DNA of 64,000 nucleotides, taken from positions 3,162,001 through 3,226,000 of the forward strand of contig NZ_CP025804.1 of NCBI RefSeq assembly GCF_003352085.1, in the 5' to 3' direction. The position numbers were made by a program, and so were the translations under genes. Shown in pieces: positions 1 to 9,954 of this stretch; positions within the stretch are counted from its first letter, which is position 1; each line of letters begins with the position of its first letter. The DNA comes from Sulfitobacter sp. SK012 (GTDB taxonomy: Bacteria; Pseudomonadota; Alphaproteobacteria; Rhodobacterales; Rhodobacteraceae). The notes beneath the pieces are model-generated. The model was not told where the DNA came from and did not search any database. It worked only from the letters and a program-made list of their open reading frames with translations.

Positions 1-789
1 CAATCCGGTACAGGGTTTGACCGCGAGACCTTGCGCTTCGGGCTTAGTAACGCCTTCATGAACCGCTGCTGCGACCGGGTGATCTGCTTGACCGAAGCAT
101 CAAAACGGCACGCTGTGGCGCAGGGATTAGACCGGGCCCCGCTTGCGGTTTTGCCAAATGGTATTGACCTTGCCCCTTATGGTGCAGCGCCTCTCCATGT
201 CCGCGCGGCGCTGCGCCATCGGCTTGGTCTGGCTGAGGACGATACGGTGCTGATCTCAGTCGCGGTTCTGCGCCCTGAGAAAGGCCTCGACCGCCTGATC
301 GCTGCGTTGGATAGGCTGGTCATAACCCATCCCCGACTAAAGCTAGTCATAGTCGGTGATGGGGCACAAAAAGAAGCGCTGCTCCGGCAGATCGCCCGCG
401 CTGGCCTGGAGAACCGCGTCCTAATGACAGGCTACCGCACCGACATCCCCGACCTTTTGGCAATTGCAGATGTCTTTGTTCTGCCGACCCTGGCCGATGC
501 CTTGCCAACTGTTGTCATTGAGGCAATGGCGAGCCGGCTGCCAGTGATCGCGAGCAACGTGGGCGGGTTGCCCGAGATGATCGGCGATGATGAGGGGCAG
601 CTCGTGCCACCCGACAATGTCCCTGCCCTGGCAGACGCCATCGCAGGAGTGCTTCGTGACGACCCCACACGTCTGGCTATGGGCGCGCGCGCTCTTGACC
701 GCGCACAAATAGAGTTTTCCATCGAAACTCAGGTTGCAAGGCTCTCTGCACTTTATGATACGCTGATGAAACCCGGAATTAAACGATGA
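1..789 (+). CDS. GT4 glycosyltransferase, 5' end outside window
   Basis: This is the C-terminal part of a family 4 (GT-B fold) glycosyltransferase that would transfer a sugar from a nucleotide sugar during surface polysaccharide assembly in the cytoplasm. The reading frame is open from base 1, so the true start lies upstream; the TTG at 31 is only the first start-like codon. The visible part has the Glycos_transf_1 pattern: a VLRPEKGLDRLI segment, then VIVGDG, then an acidic donor-binding stretch ending in VIEAMASRLPVIASNVGGLP. The stop overlaps the start of the next glycosyltransferase by 4 bases (ATGA), which indicates translational coupling. The fold is clear; the sugar and acceptor cannot be told. 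Confidence 0.85.
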   Translation, partial: QSGTGFDRETLRFGLSNAFMNRCCDRVICLTEASKRHAVAQGLDRAPLAVLPNGIDLAPYGAAPLHVRAALRHRLGLAEDDTVLISVAVLRPEKGLDRLIAALDRLVITHPRLKLVIVGDGAQKEALLRQIARAGLENRVLMTGYRTDIPDLLAIADVFVLPTLADALPTVVIEAMASRLPVIASNVGGLPEMIGDDEGQLVPPDNVPALADAIAGVLRDDPTRLAMGARALDRAQIEFSIETQVARLSALYDTLMKPGIKR

Positions 790-1985
790 AACGAATTGCT
801 ATCGTCGAAACAGATGCACGCGGCGGGCTTATTCATTTCGCCTATCATATGGCCGATGCCCTTGCCGCTGAGGGATCCGATGTCACGCTGGTGACCGGCA
901 GCGATTACGAGCTGGCAGCGCAACCGCATCGGTTCAGCGCCCGACCCATACTCAAACTCTGGCCGCAGTTCGACCAGAGTAGCGCAAACCCACTGCTACG
1001 GCGGGTCCGGCGGGCTTGGCGCGCCTTCGTGCTGTTGCGCGAATGGAGTCGGCTAACGCTGTATCTGCTGCGCTCCAAGCCCGACGTCGTGATCTTCAGC
1101 ATCGTGCGCTTTCCGTTTCTGGCTATTTTCCTCAAGGTCCTGCACGCAAGCGGGATAGACCTTACTCAGCTCTGTCACGAGTTTGAAAAACGCGACGAAA
1201 CACCCGGTTTCTGGCACCGGGTCGAAGACCGTCTGTTTGCGGCGACCTACCGGCAATTCTCATCCATTTTCTTTCTGTCGCAGAATATCCGTGACGATTT
1301 TCTGGCTCGCCATGCGATACCTGCGCGGACATGCCTACTGCCCCATCCACCACAGCATGCCCTTCTCGGCTCGGACCTACCAGTCGAGACGGTTCAGAAC
1401 CGGTTAGGGCTGTCGCCCAAAGATCGCATCGTCCTTTTCTTTGGCCTTCTGCGCCCCAGCAAGGGGGTCGATGACCTAGTCCAAGCCTTTTCATTGCTCG
1501 GCGATATGCATCATCTAAAACTTGTGATCTGCGGCTATCCAAGCAATAACTTCGACACGCGCGCGATTCAAGCTCTGGCGGAGCAACTGGGTGTCACTTC
1601 GCGCACGGTTTTTGCGTTCGAATACCTGCCAAACGACGCTGTGGCTCCGCTACTTTCACTCGCCGAAGTAGTAGTGTTTCCTTATCGCAACGCCACCGCC
1701 AGCGGAGCGCTGGCGCTGGCGCAGGGCTTGGGTCGTCCAGTGGTGGCGACCTCTGTCAGCGGGCTTACCGAAGCGATTGAGCATGGCGTTACGGGACGGC
1801 TCGCAGCACCTGGCATGCCGCAGTCCCTAGCAGCTGAGATCCGAGCCGTTCTTGAAGATGCCGCAGCAGCCGACGGTATGGGCTTGGCCGCGCGCCGCCT
1901 TTTCGATGAGGAACGCAGCTGGCATGTGCTAGCGACCCGATTGCTAGCCTGTCTTGACAAGCGCGACCCGCAGGAGCGCAGATAG
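786..1985 (+). CDS. GT4 family glycosyltransferase
   Basis: A 399-residue GT-B glycosyltransferase, probably cytoplasmic or peripheral at the inner membrane, working with the preceding enzyme in polysaccharide synthesis. The N-terminal half has an acceptor-domain opening (IAIVETDARGGLIHFAYHMA). The C-terminal half carries the donor domain with FFGLLRPSKGVDDLVQAF, LVICGYP and VVVFPYRNATASGALALAQG. It starts inside the stop of the previous gene, so both sit in one operon. The next recognisable sequence downstream is a decayed flippase, which fits an exopolysaccharide or O-antigen locus that has lost its exporter here. The precise linkage made is unknown. Confidence 0.85.
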   Translation: MKRIAIVETDARGGLIHFAYHMADALAAEGSDVTLVTGSDYELAAQPHRFSARPILKLWPQFDQSSANPLLRRVRRAWRAFVLLREWSRLTLYLLRSKPDVVIFSIVRFPFLAIFLKVLHASGIDLTQLCHEFEKRDETPGFWHRVEDRLFAATYRQFSSIFFLSQNIRDDFLARHAIPARTCLLPHPPQHALLGSDLPVETVQNRLGLSPKDRIVLFFGLLRPSKGVDDLVQAFSLLGDMHHLKLVICGYPSNNFDTRAIQALAEQLGVTSRTVFAFEYLPNDAVAPLLSLAEVVVFPYRNATASGALALAQGLGRPVVATSVSGLTEAIEHGVTGRLAAPGMPQSLAAEIRAVLEDAAAADGMGLAARRLFDEERSWHVLATRLLACLDKRDPQERR

Positions 1986-2423
1986 AGGCCAGTACGCAGT
2001 ACAACTCTGAGCAACTAGTCGTGCCGGATTTTCAGACGCAGCTGCTGCAAGCTAGTGGGGGCAGCTAAATGCGAGCAACTCCGTTTTACGGTTGTCGGCG
2101 CTATCTCAACCGAGCTGCGTGCAAGAATGCTGACGGAACGCACTTCGAAGACCATACCTCGCAAAACCATCAATGGGAAGGAATGAGAACTCGCCCAGCG
2201 GACGTACCCCATCTCTAAGGGAAAATCAAAGGCCGTCGTGGCGGCAGCGTTGATGCTGTCAGGCTTCGGGGTATGGAGATTCCTTGTCGCGATGCGGATC
2301 AGTCGCGTCTCGCTATGGCTGCAATCAGAAAGGCCTCCGTCGAGCCCGTGCCGTTCGCGCGAAACAGGAGCCCTTCTGCTCTCTTACGGAAGCCACATCG
2401 TCTAAACCAGCGCGTTTTATGCG
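1986..2423. other. Gene-free stretch, no recognisable content
   Basis: About 440 bases follow the second glycosyltransferase without a convincing gene. Short frames here have no recognisable domain and no ribosome binding site. The stretch leads into the remnant of a flippase gene and may include its unrecognisable 5' part. Confidence 0.5.
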
Positions 2424-3111
2424 ATGCACATGCGCTCTCACCAGTTGGCAATCCTGATTTTAATGAGCGACGGCGCTCTAGGCCTGTACTTCATGGCAGC
2501 GCCTATTCCCAAGATTGCGATCATTGCCGTTTCCGGTTCGCTGACACGGGCCACCTTCCCTACCCTTACCCTTGTGGTCGACAAGGCCGATCAGCTGAGG
2601 GGGGTATATCTAAGCGCGGTGGCGGACAGTATGGGTTTGATGGCACTTATCTCCCTTGGGCTCGCGTCTTTGGCTCTTTTAATGACGGTGGTCCCCTTCC
2701 GTGACAGCTGAGCGCACGCTTGGCCGGTCCTCGCCATCCTTGCCCTGACCAGCCTACAAGTGACGCTGGGTTGGAAAGTGGGGGAAATGATCAAGTCCAT
2801 GGGCCTTCTCGCCACATGGGGCGCGGCCCCACAGAGCCAACGCTTAGACGTCGTCTGGCGGCTATCTTGATGGTCGAGATCGAAACAGTGGCCTTGCGGC
2901 TGACCTAACATGAGCCGGTCTGCAGGCGTTGAAATCGACCGGCCAGACCCTGCGCGCTGTGAGCGTGCTCATTGCGGCAGCGGCGTTGGTGGCAGCGATC
3001 TTGCTCGGCCCGCAGGGCCACTTCAAGATTTATCTGGTTCCGACCCTCACTCTTGTGGTCGCCATCGTTATCGATGCATTATCCTATTTTGCGCTAATGT
3101 TTGCCCATTAA
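2424..3111 (+). pseudogene. Decayed polysaccharide flippase (Wzx/MATE-like)
   Basis: Three adjoining conceptual pieces resemble the C-terminal half of a lipid-linked polysaccharide flippase. Bases 2424-2711 give a membrane segment with LYFMAAPIPKIAIIAVSGSL and TRATFPTLT. After an in-frame stop near 2709 the same frame continues with LAILALTSLQVTLGWKVGE and MIKSMGLLA, a segment typical of these exporters. After a further stop near 2869 and a frame change, 2929-3111 gives two hydrophobic helices like the end of such a protein. The stops and frame change show it is not functional. Its position after two glycosyltransferases supports the reading. The family call rests on remembered patterns and has not been checked by a search. 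Confidence 0.55.
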
Positions 3112-3261
3112 CGAAAACGTGTATTGCAGGTAATCGAGTTGAATCGAAATTGACCGCGATATCAGCGCCTCAAATATTGACAATAGTGCACGAAATGGCA
3201 TGTTTCTCAGAACTGCACGATACCCGAAAATGATCTCGATAACCTGGTAGAAGAATTGCGA

Positions 3262-4311
3262 ATGAAAATGAAAAGACGCAGCTTTGGAATGCTCGGATTG
3301 TCCTGGCTGATCTATCCCTTCACGGCAGGGCAGAGCCTTGCGGGTGTCGACACTCCATCGTTAAAAAAACAAATTGAGGATTTCAAGAAGCGCGTCAGGC
3401 GATACCGACGCCCCTATGGTGGCACGGCACCCTGGAACATAAAGGTCAACGGCCTGCCCCGTCTTAAAGAATCACGCAAGGCCTCCGATCTGCTATGGCT
3501 GAAATCTCCCAACCGCGAGGGAAACTTCAATCTCAGTTTCGACGCCTACACTTACCCCGTGTATCACGCCGTAGAAGCCACAGGCGTGATCAATGTCAGG
3601 ACAAAGTGGAGCGGCAACCTCGACGGCAAACGCATCCCTTGGAACGCAACCTGGACGCCGGCACCAGGTAACGACAGGCAGGTGATCATACTCGACGCGG
3701 CAAACGGACGCGAATGGAACCTCTTTCAGGTCAAGGTGCGCGGCTCGACGCTGCACGCAACAAACGGTAACCTTGTGCCGGGCGATTATCGGAGCCGCAC
3801 GAAGGGCTACCCGCCGTCTCGTGGCATCGGCATACCCTATCTCGCCATGCTGGTGCGACCCGAAGAAATAGCTGGCGGCCGCATCGCACATGCCTTGTCC
3901 ATGCCAGTGTCGAACCCCAGTGGCAGGACTTTTGTGGCCCCGGCAACAAAGCTCGAGAACGCCACTGGCAGGGGCGGCATTCCGATCGGCATGCGGTTTG
4001 CCATCGATGTCACAGAGAAGGACATTCAGACTTGGGTGAGCCGTCAGCGCGATTTCACCCCACAGTTGCGTCATGCTGCCGTCGTGATCGCCAGAGCACT
4101 GCGCGATTACGGCTGGTTCGTCACCGACAACGCTGGAAGCGCAAGTTTCCAGTTCGAGGCCAACGTCAGCGCCGCGGGTGATTGGTATCTACTTGGCCTG
4201 TCGCAAACTGGGTCCAACGCCCGGGTCTTCCCGCGTGATCTGCTCGACGGCCTGATTACACGTGATAGGGTCTATGCTATTGCTCCCAGTAATTATTATA
4301 CCCGAGGCTGA
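3262..4311 (+). CDS. Exported protein, uncharacterised PFG-APWN domain
   Basis: A 349-residue protein of unknown function. The N-terminus (KRRSFGMLGLSWLIYP, then a small-residue region ending QSLAG) looks like a twin-arginine or Sec signal peptide, so it is probably exported. The rest is one domain also found at the N-terminus of the gene at 5641. Shared blocks are RPYGGTAPWN, a Y-TYPVY segment, NLFQ, HATNGNLV, GIPYLAMLVRPEEI and IAHALSMPV, then a late YGWFVTD block and a FPRDLLDGLI ending. ATG 3262 is taken as start; TTG 3256 and ATG 3268 are alternatives. I recall similar domains in secreted proteins of soil bacteria but cannot assign an activity. Confidence 0.75.
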   Translation: MKMKRRSFGMLGLSWLIYPFTAGQSLAGVDTPSLKKQIEDFKKRVRRYRRPYGGTAPWNIKVNGLPRLKESRKASDLLWLKSPNREGNFNLSFDAYTYPVYHAVEATGVINVRTKWSGNLDGKRIPWNATWTPAPGNDRQVIILDAANGREWNLFQVKVRGSTLHATNGNLVPGDYRSRTKGYPPSRGIGIPYLAMLVRPEEIAGGRIAHALSMPVSNPSGRTFVAPATKLENATGRGGIPIGMRFAIDVTEKDIQTWVSRQRDFTPQLRHAAVVIARALRDYGWFVTDNAGSASFQFEANVSAAGDWYLLGLSQTGSNARVFPRDLLDGLITRDRVYAIAPSNYYTRG

Positions 4312-4675
4312 GGCCTCTAAGCGCGTGCCTCGGTGCGAGCGCTGCATCAGAGGGGCGCTCGAAAACGAATGCGAAACAGCCTCACTCTTCGGCCAACCGC
4401 CCATAAATAGGCTAAAAAAGTTGGGCCCACTCGGTGAGAGCTACAGTGCAGTAATCCTTGAAATTCTGGCCGCGGTAGGGGCAGCGCTCTTGGTAGAAAC
4501 GGTTAAGAGCTGAGACTAAAAGGTTAACCGATTTCCGCAAACTTCGCGTCTGCCTGAAGCAAAGTACGTCACATTATCATCGTCATGTCCTATGCTTGTC
4601 ATGCAAGCCCATGGCTTGCGTATCCATTCAGGCCTCATGCGAAGACGGCGGCTGACCATACTCAAACACGGTCCC

Positions 4676-4985
4676 TTACGACCAAGCCCATACCGATCCA
4701 GCCGCCACCATTGCCCGCCAAAATTGACTTGGTGGGCAATGGCTCAATCTTTGCAGATCGATGGGGAAAACATAAGACAAGCCCTGATACAGGACAACAA
4801 CCGGCAGCTTTTTTTGACGTCGACCTAACGTGCTGAAGTCAGGGACCTCCCAGTCAAGGTCGATCAACTTCAACAGGCTCCTCACAAGGCCCATTGTCTG
4901 CCTCAATGGCATTTCAAACAGCATTTACAAAATGAGTCTGGCTTGGATCGCTGTAGCGTGGATGGCGGGCCCGCTTGCCCGCCAG
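4676..4985 (-). pseudogene. IS5-type transposase remnant
   Basis: The minus strand carries a piece of an IS5-group DDE transposase: MPLRQTMGLVRSLLKLIDL followed by DWEVPDFSTLGRRQKK match the conserved N-terminal region of that family. Just upstream, in a different frame, GKRARHPRYSD resembles the block that normally precedes it. The remainder of the transposase is missing and no terminal inverted repeats were seen, so this is a dead fragment. It occupies much of the roughly 1.3 kb gap between the two paralogous exported-protein genes; the rest of 4312-5640 shows nothing else I recognise. Confidence 0.65.
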
Positions 4986-5640
4986 CATAGCATTCCACCT
5001 GGCCTCTGGGCTGAATCAAATGGTCAGTGACCTCGGTTGTTTCAGGACCTCGTTGTACTCAGGCCAGTTTCTCGTGTGGGAAATCGGGGGTAGTTTTGCT
5101 CACAGGCACAAGCTACCAAGACGGATTGACGACGTGAATCCCAAGCACAAGAATATTTGCGCTGCAAAGCCGCTTCGCGGCTGCAAACGCATGGTTACCA
5201 GCGTTTAAAGTAGAGCCAAGAAATTTTTAGTTATCAAGCACCGCGCCATTATTCCAGCCCCTGAAATCGCGTTTTAGGCCCATAGTTGCGCCAACGTCAG
5301 ACATATCAGACGCGGGTAAGCAAGAGTTCTTGGTGATTCTGTTCTCAACTCCAGCGAACCAAAAGTCTGGAACGAGAACAGCCTCTGAGGTATGTGCCGA
5401 AATCCGCCGCTCACACCCCATATCCTTGATCAGCTGTTTTTCCCCCTCTTTGATAGCTTCCACAGGCAAAGAACTGCAAGACACCGGCCAATACCAGCCC
5501 AAAATGCAGGCTGCCCAAATCAAACCTTATTTTCGCCCGATTAATTAACCATATCGGCTGCTGATGTCTGATCATCCCATGCTATTTACGGTTCCATTTC
5601 GCGGAGCTGGACTAACGAAAAAAAGATGGAAAGAACTTCT

Positions 5641-7599
5641 ATGCAAAATGTCATTGATTATACACGTCCATTTGGTCCAAATGCGCCTTGGAATATCTCT
5701 GTTGAAAACCTGTCGATCGATGAAAACAGTGACGATCTGGCAAGCCTTCTATGGAACGATTCCTCGACGGACAGACCTCTACGCAACTTCAACATCAACA
5801 ATGTTGAATACACCTACCCAGTATACGAGGTCACCTCGAGCACTCCTTTTTTCGAGGTGGTCGACCGCAATGGGTGGGGCAACTTGGGCGGAACCGAAAT
5901 CCCATTCGATCCCTCGTGGAAGGCCGCCCCAGGTTCGGATGCTCAGATAATTATTCTTGATCCTTCAACGGGACGTGAATGGGATCTTTTTCAAGCCTCT
6001 TTTGATGGTGAAAAAGTTCATGTAACAAACGGCAATCTTGTTTCCGGTTGGGGCGGTTCAGACAACTATTTCGAAAGAGAAGTCGGTTTCGAACCATCCA
6101 GAGGTGCCGGGATACCCTACCTAGCCATGCTTGTACGACCCGAAGAGGTTGAGCAGGGCCGCATCGAACACGCGCTTTCTATGCCGATCCGCAACACCAG
6201 CGGAAGCGAATTTGCCGCTCCTGCAACTAAAATTGAATACCCGGGTGTTCGTCCTGACGGCATTCCCGAAGGCACTCGTTTTGCACTCAACGTATCCTAT
6301 GCCGAAATCGACGCGCATCTGGCCAGCCTGCCAAGTGACATTCCGCAAGTTACGTTAGCCAGTCTCCGTGTCATCATGGTCGCCATGAAGGAATTCGGCT
6401 GGTTCATTACTGACACGTCGGGGTCCACACACTTCCAACTCGAGGCCACAACCTCAGCTAAAGAGGAATGGCAGCAGTTAGGCCTTGTTGACAAGGAATT
6501 TGATTTTGGTGTCTATCCTCGTGATGCGCTTGATGGGCTCATTCAGGAAGACAACATCGTTGCGTACGGGCCTAGTGACAATTACCCGACCGTAGAACTG
6601 GAACCTCTAACGCCGACTGAACCTAGTACGGCTGTGGGCTCTTCAGGCGACGAACAGCCGACGGATGAGCCTATTGGTGGCAGCGGCGGTGCAAGGATTC
6701 AAAGCGTTCTGGTTGGTACGGCAGACAACATTATTTTTGCCGGAGATCGGAGCGACGATGAGTTCTATAGTGGCGCTGGCAACGACACGTTATATGGAGG
6801 TGCCGGTAACGACACCATCAGCTCTGGGTTGGGAAACGACCAGGTCGGCGGCGGTGCAGGCAATGACGAACTTTGGGGCGGCGCTGGAAACGACACTTTA
6901 TATGGAGGTGCCGGTAACGACACCGTCGGCTCTGGCTCGGGAAATGACCAGGTCCGCAGCGGTGCAGGCAATGACGAACTTTGGGGCGGCGCTGGAAACG
7001 ACACTTTATATGGAGGTGCCGGTAACGACACCGTCGGCTCTGGCTCGGGAAATGACCAGGTCCGCAGCGGTGCAGGCAGTGACATGATCTGGGCGGGGGT
7101 CGGCAACGACGCGATTTATACTGCAAATGGCAATGACACGATTTTTGGGGCAACCGGCGATGACGAAATCTGGGCTGCTGCTGGGAACGACTTAGCCTAT
7201 GGAAGTGCAGGTAACGACACCGTCGGCTCTGGGTCGGGAAACGACCAGGTCGGCGGCGGTGCAGGCAATGACGAACTTTGGGGCGGCGCTGGAAACGACC
7301 TGCTGAACGGCGGCACCGGAAACGACCTGCTGAACGGCGGCAGAGGTAATGACACCCTGCGCGGTGGTCGAGATGCCGACACGCTGGTATTTTCGTCCGG
7401 GACAGACCAAGTGATCGGCTTCTATGCAGGAGACCAGATTGATCTGTCAGGTGTGGCCTCGATCATCGGGTTTGCCGATCTGCAAGGCAATCACCTCTCG
7501 GGAGCGGTCAACGCGGTGATTGACGACGGATTGGGGAATACTATGACGCTAGCGGGCATCGGTTCTGGTACCTTGGATGCGGACGATTTCATCTTCTGA
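5641..7599 (+). CDS. RTX-repeat secreted protein with PFG-APWN domain
   Basis: A secreted protein of about 652 residues. Residues 5-310 repeat the uncharacterised domain of the gene at 3262 (RPFGPNAPWN, GAGIPYLAMLVRPEEV, IEHALSMPI, FGWFITD). A linker rich in T, E, P and S follows, then roughly 20 RTX nonapeptides of the GGAGNDxLx type from about 6775 to 7370, and a C-terminal segment with FSSGTDQVIGF and a final DDFIF. RTX proteins fold on binding calcium outside the cell and leave through a type I secretion system using an uncleaved C-terminal signal; no such exporter is adjacent. No N-terminal signal peptide is seen, as expected. ATG 5641 has GGAAAG six bases upstream; ATG 5626 is the alternative. 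Confidence 0.85.
   Translation: MQNVIDYTRPFGPNAPWNISVENLSIDENSDDLASLLWNDSSTDRPLRNFNINNVEYTYPVYEVTSSTPFFEVVDRNGWGNLGGTEIPFDPSWKAAPGSDAQIIILDPSTGREWDLFQASFDGEKVHVTNGNLVSGWGGSDNYFEREVGFEPSRGAGIPYLAMLVRPEEVEQGRIEHALSMPIRNTSGSEFAAPATKIEYPGVRPDGIPEGTRFALNVSYAEIDAHLASLPSDIPQVTLASLRVIMVAMKEFGWFITDTSGSTHFQLEATTSAKEEWQQLGLVDKEFDFGVYPRDALDGLIQEDNIVAYGPSDNYPTVELEPLTPTEPSTAVGSSGDEQPTDEPIGGSGGARIQSVLVGTADNIIFAGDRSDDEFYSGAGNDTLYGGAGNDTISSGLGNDQVGGGAGNDELWGGAGNDTLYGGAGNDTVGSGSGNDQVRSGAGNDELWGGAGNDTLYGGAGNDTVGSGSGNDQVRSGAGSDMIWAGVGNDAIYTANGNDTIFGATGDDEIWAAAGNDLAYGSAGNDTVGSGSGNDQVGGGAGNDELWGGAGNDLLNGGTGNDLLNGGRGNDTLRGGRDADTLVFSSGTDQVIGFYAGDQIDLSGVASIIGFADLQGNHLSGAVNAVIDDGLGNTMTLAGIGSGTLDADDFIF
6853..7068 (+). 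repeat. Tandem 108-bp repeat in RTX region
   Basis: Bases 6853-6960 and 6961-7068 read as identical copies of a 108-base unit, which encodes four RTX nonapeptides. A partial third copy begins near 7258. Identity at the DNA level, not just in the protein, points to recent unequal duplication. Confidence 0.85.
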
Positions 7600-7649
7600 C
7601 ACTATCAGTATAATACGGTTCTAGGAAAAGCTCGGGCCACGTGTCTTAG

Positions 7650-7790
7650 ATTTCTAAATATCCAGCCATCGACCGGGGCGTGTTTCGGATACCCAACTAA
7701 CAACATGCGGGTTAGCAATTCAGCATCAATCGATGGACAGCCTGTGCTACTATAAAACGACGTCAGATTATGGCTGCATGTCCGAGAGAT
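7650..7790 (-). pseudogene. Transposase N-terminal fragment (IS5/IS1182-like)
   Basis: A short minus-strand stretch translates to FYSSTGCPSIDAELLTRML followed by LVGYP. This matches the conserved N-terminal block of IS1182/IS5-type transposases (FY..TGRPS.DPELM.RMLL.GY). No catalytic domain follows, so it is a remnant. The surrounding bases from 7600 to 8103 hold no other recognisable gene. Confidence 0.6.
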
Positions 7791-8103
7791 TGACGAAGCT
7801 GTCAATGGACCCAGGCTGATAATCCTGCGGATCGGGATCGTCTATCGAGAGTATTTAAAACAATGTGCCCTGCGCCTCTATCAGACACTTCGAACCTACC
7901 CTTGGTTATCTCTTTGACGCGATGCGAGCCGCTTGGCCGTCAATAGCAAAATTTTCTTGATTTGACGCAGCCGGTAAATATGTCCACGCCTTGTGGGCTT
8001 TTGGCTAGCTTTGGCTGTTCACCATCCTTTGCCATGTCATCAACCTGGAGAAATTTTTTGGGTCGACCCTTACAATATTTGATAATTATAAACGATAAAT
8101 GTG

Positions 8104-9954
8104 TTATTCCTCGGACTCCTGACGATGCCACAACTGGGCATAACGTCCGTCTTTTGCCAGCAGCGCCTCATGGGATCCCTGCTCAACAACTTCGCCTTTT
8201 TCAAGCACGACAATGCGGTCCGCTTCGGCAATCGTACTTAGCCGGTGCGCGATTGTGATGACCGTTCGCCCCTTGCCCGCTTGCATCAGCGCGTCTTGGA
8301 TTTCATGTTCCGTCTCGCTGTCGAGCGCGGATGTCGCTTCGTCCAACAACAAGATTGGCGGATCCTTCAGCAAAGTCCGTGCGATGCCTACCCGCTGCTT
8401 TTCGCCCCCCGACAGCTTAAGGCCCCGTTCGCCCACAGCTGTGTCGTACCCGTCCGGCAATGACACAATGAAATCGTGGATTTGAGCTGCACGCGCCGCG
8501 TCTTCGACCTCCGCCTGCGTTGCGCCGTCGCGTCCATAGGCGATGTTGTAGCCGATGGTGTCGTTAAACAGGACGGTATCTTGCGGCACCACGCCGATCA
8601 TCTTGTGCAATGAGTTTTGCGACACCTCACGAACATCTTGTCCGTCGATCCGCAAGGCACCGCTTTGAACGTCATAAAACCGGAACAGCAAACGGCCAAT
8701 GGTGGATTTGCCTGATCCCGTTGACCCGACAATGGCCACCATTTCACCCGGTTCAGCCACCAGCGACACACCTTTTAGGATCTTGCGGTCTGGGTCATAG
8801 CCAAAATGCACGTTGTCCAATTCAACGCGCCCACCAGTCACATTCAGCGCCGGTGCGTTGGCGATGTCGGTGATTTCAGCGGGCTGTTCCAGCAGATCAA
8901 ACATCTGCCCCATATCAACCAGCGCCTGGCGGATTTCGCGGTAGACCGTCCCTAAGAAATTCAGCGGTATTGAGATTTGCACCATATATGCGTTGACCAT
9001 CACGAAATCGCCCACAGTCAGCGTTCCGTTTTGCACACCAATGGCGGCCATAACCATAACCGACACAAGCCCCGCAGTGATGATCACGGATTGACCGAAA
9101 TTGAGGAAAGCGAGGGAGTAGTTGGTCTTGATCGCTGCTTCTTCGTAGCCTGCCATTGCCGCGTCGTAGCGGCCGGCCTCGCGGGCCTCGGCCCCGAAGT
9201 ATTTGACCGTCTCATAGTTCAACAGACTATCGATCGCCTTTTGATTGGCGTCGGTATCTTGGTCGTTCATCTGTCGACGCAGCTTTACGCGCCATTCAGT
9301 CACGGCAAAGGTGAACCAGACATATAGCGCGATGGTGATGGCCACGACCACGAGGTACCAGACGTCAAAAAGGATCGTCAGGATCACCCCAATCATCATC
9401 AACTCAAGGATGAGAGGCCCGATGGAAAAGAGCAAAAAGCGAAGCAGGAAATCAACGCCTTTGACGCCCCGCTCAATGATCCGGCTTAGACCGCCTGTCT
9501 TGCGTGTGATGTGGTAGCGCATCGACAGCCGGTGGATGTGTTCGAACGTCTCAAGCGCCAGCATACGCAGGGCGCGCTGCCCCACACGGGCAAAAATGGC
9601 GTCACGGATTTGTTGAAACCCGACCCCCATCAGCCGCGCCATGCCATACGCCACAGTCAGACCAACCGCACCCAACGCAAGCATTGGCACGCCTTCTTTT
9701 GACAACGCATCAACAGCGTCTTTGTAAAAGAATGGCGTGGAAACCGTGATCAGTTTGGACACGATCAATGCGATCATCGCCCAGACTACGCGTTTGCGGA
9801 CCCATGGCATGTCATCGGGCCACAGATACGGCGCGACCTTGCGCAACACGCGCATGGACGATTGCATTTCAACTGCGTTGGCGATGTCGTCATCGCTGGG
9901 GGGAGGCTTTTGCGCCCCCTGAGGAGCAGCTGGCGCGGTGGTATCTGCGGGCAT
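8104..9954 (-). CDS. Atm1-type ABC half-transporter
   Basis: A 616-residue ABC half-transporter with an N-terminal six-helix membrane domain and a C-terminal nucleotide-binding domain, acting as a homodimer in the inner membrane. The ATPase part shows Walker A GSTGSGKST, signature LSGGEKQR, Walker B ILLLDEATSALD and the switch histidine in TIAHRLST. The start of the membrane domain (WPDDMPWVRKRVV) and overall layout are those of Atm1/HMT1-type exporters, which move glutathione-linked compounds or metals. A charged cytosolic tail of about 50 residues precedes the first helix. It lies 92 bases downstream of the LysM gene on the same strand, so co-transcription is possible. The exact substrate is inferred only from family. 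Confidence 0.85.
   Translation of the reverse strand: MPADTTAPAAPQGAQKPPPSDDDIANAVEMQSSMRVLRKVAPYLWPDDMPWVRKRVVWAMIALIVSKLITVSTPFFYKDAVDALSKEGVPMLALGAVGLTVAYGMARLMGVGFQQIRDAIFARVGQRALRMLALETFEHIHRLSMRYHITRKTGGLSRIIERGVKGVDFLLRFLLFSIGPLILELMMIGVILTILFDVWYLVVVAITIALYVWFTFAVTEWRVKLRRQMNDQDTDANQKAIDSLLNYETVKYFGAEAREAGRYDAAMAGYEEAAIKTNYSLAFLNFGQSVIITAGLVSVMVMAAIGVQNGTLTVGDFVMVNAYMVQISIPLNFLGTVYREIRQALVDMGQMFDLLEQPAEITDIANAPALNVTGGRVELDNVHFGYDPDRKILKGVSLVAEPGEMVAIVGSTGSGKSTIGRLLFRFYDVQSGALRIDGQDVREVSQNSLHKMIGVVPQDTVLFNDTIGYNIAYGRDGATQAEVEDAARAAQIHDFIVSLPDGYDTAVGERGLKLSGGEKQRVGIARTLLKDPPILLLDEATSALDSETEHEIQDALMQAGKGRTVITIAHRLSTIAEADRIVVLEKGEVVEQGSHEALLAKDGRYAQLWHRQESEE

Noticed and set aside
4302..4333. 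CCGAGGC/GCCTCGG hairpin after the exported-protein gene.
   Set aside because: The 7-bp stem has an 18-base loop and no T-run, so it is too weak to call a terminator.
6775..7370. Regularly spaced repeats that could suggest a CRISPR array.
   Set aside because: The repeats are in frame, without unique spacers, and encode RTX nonapeptides within a long open frame.
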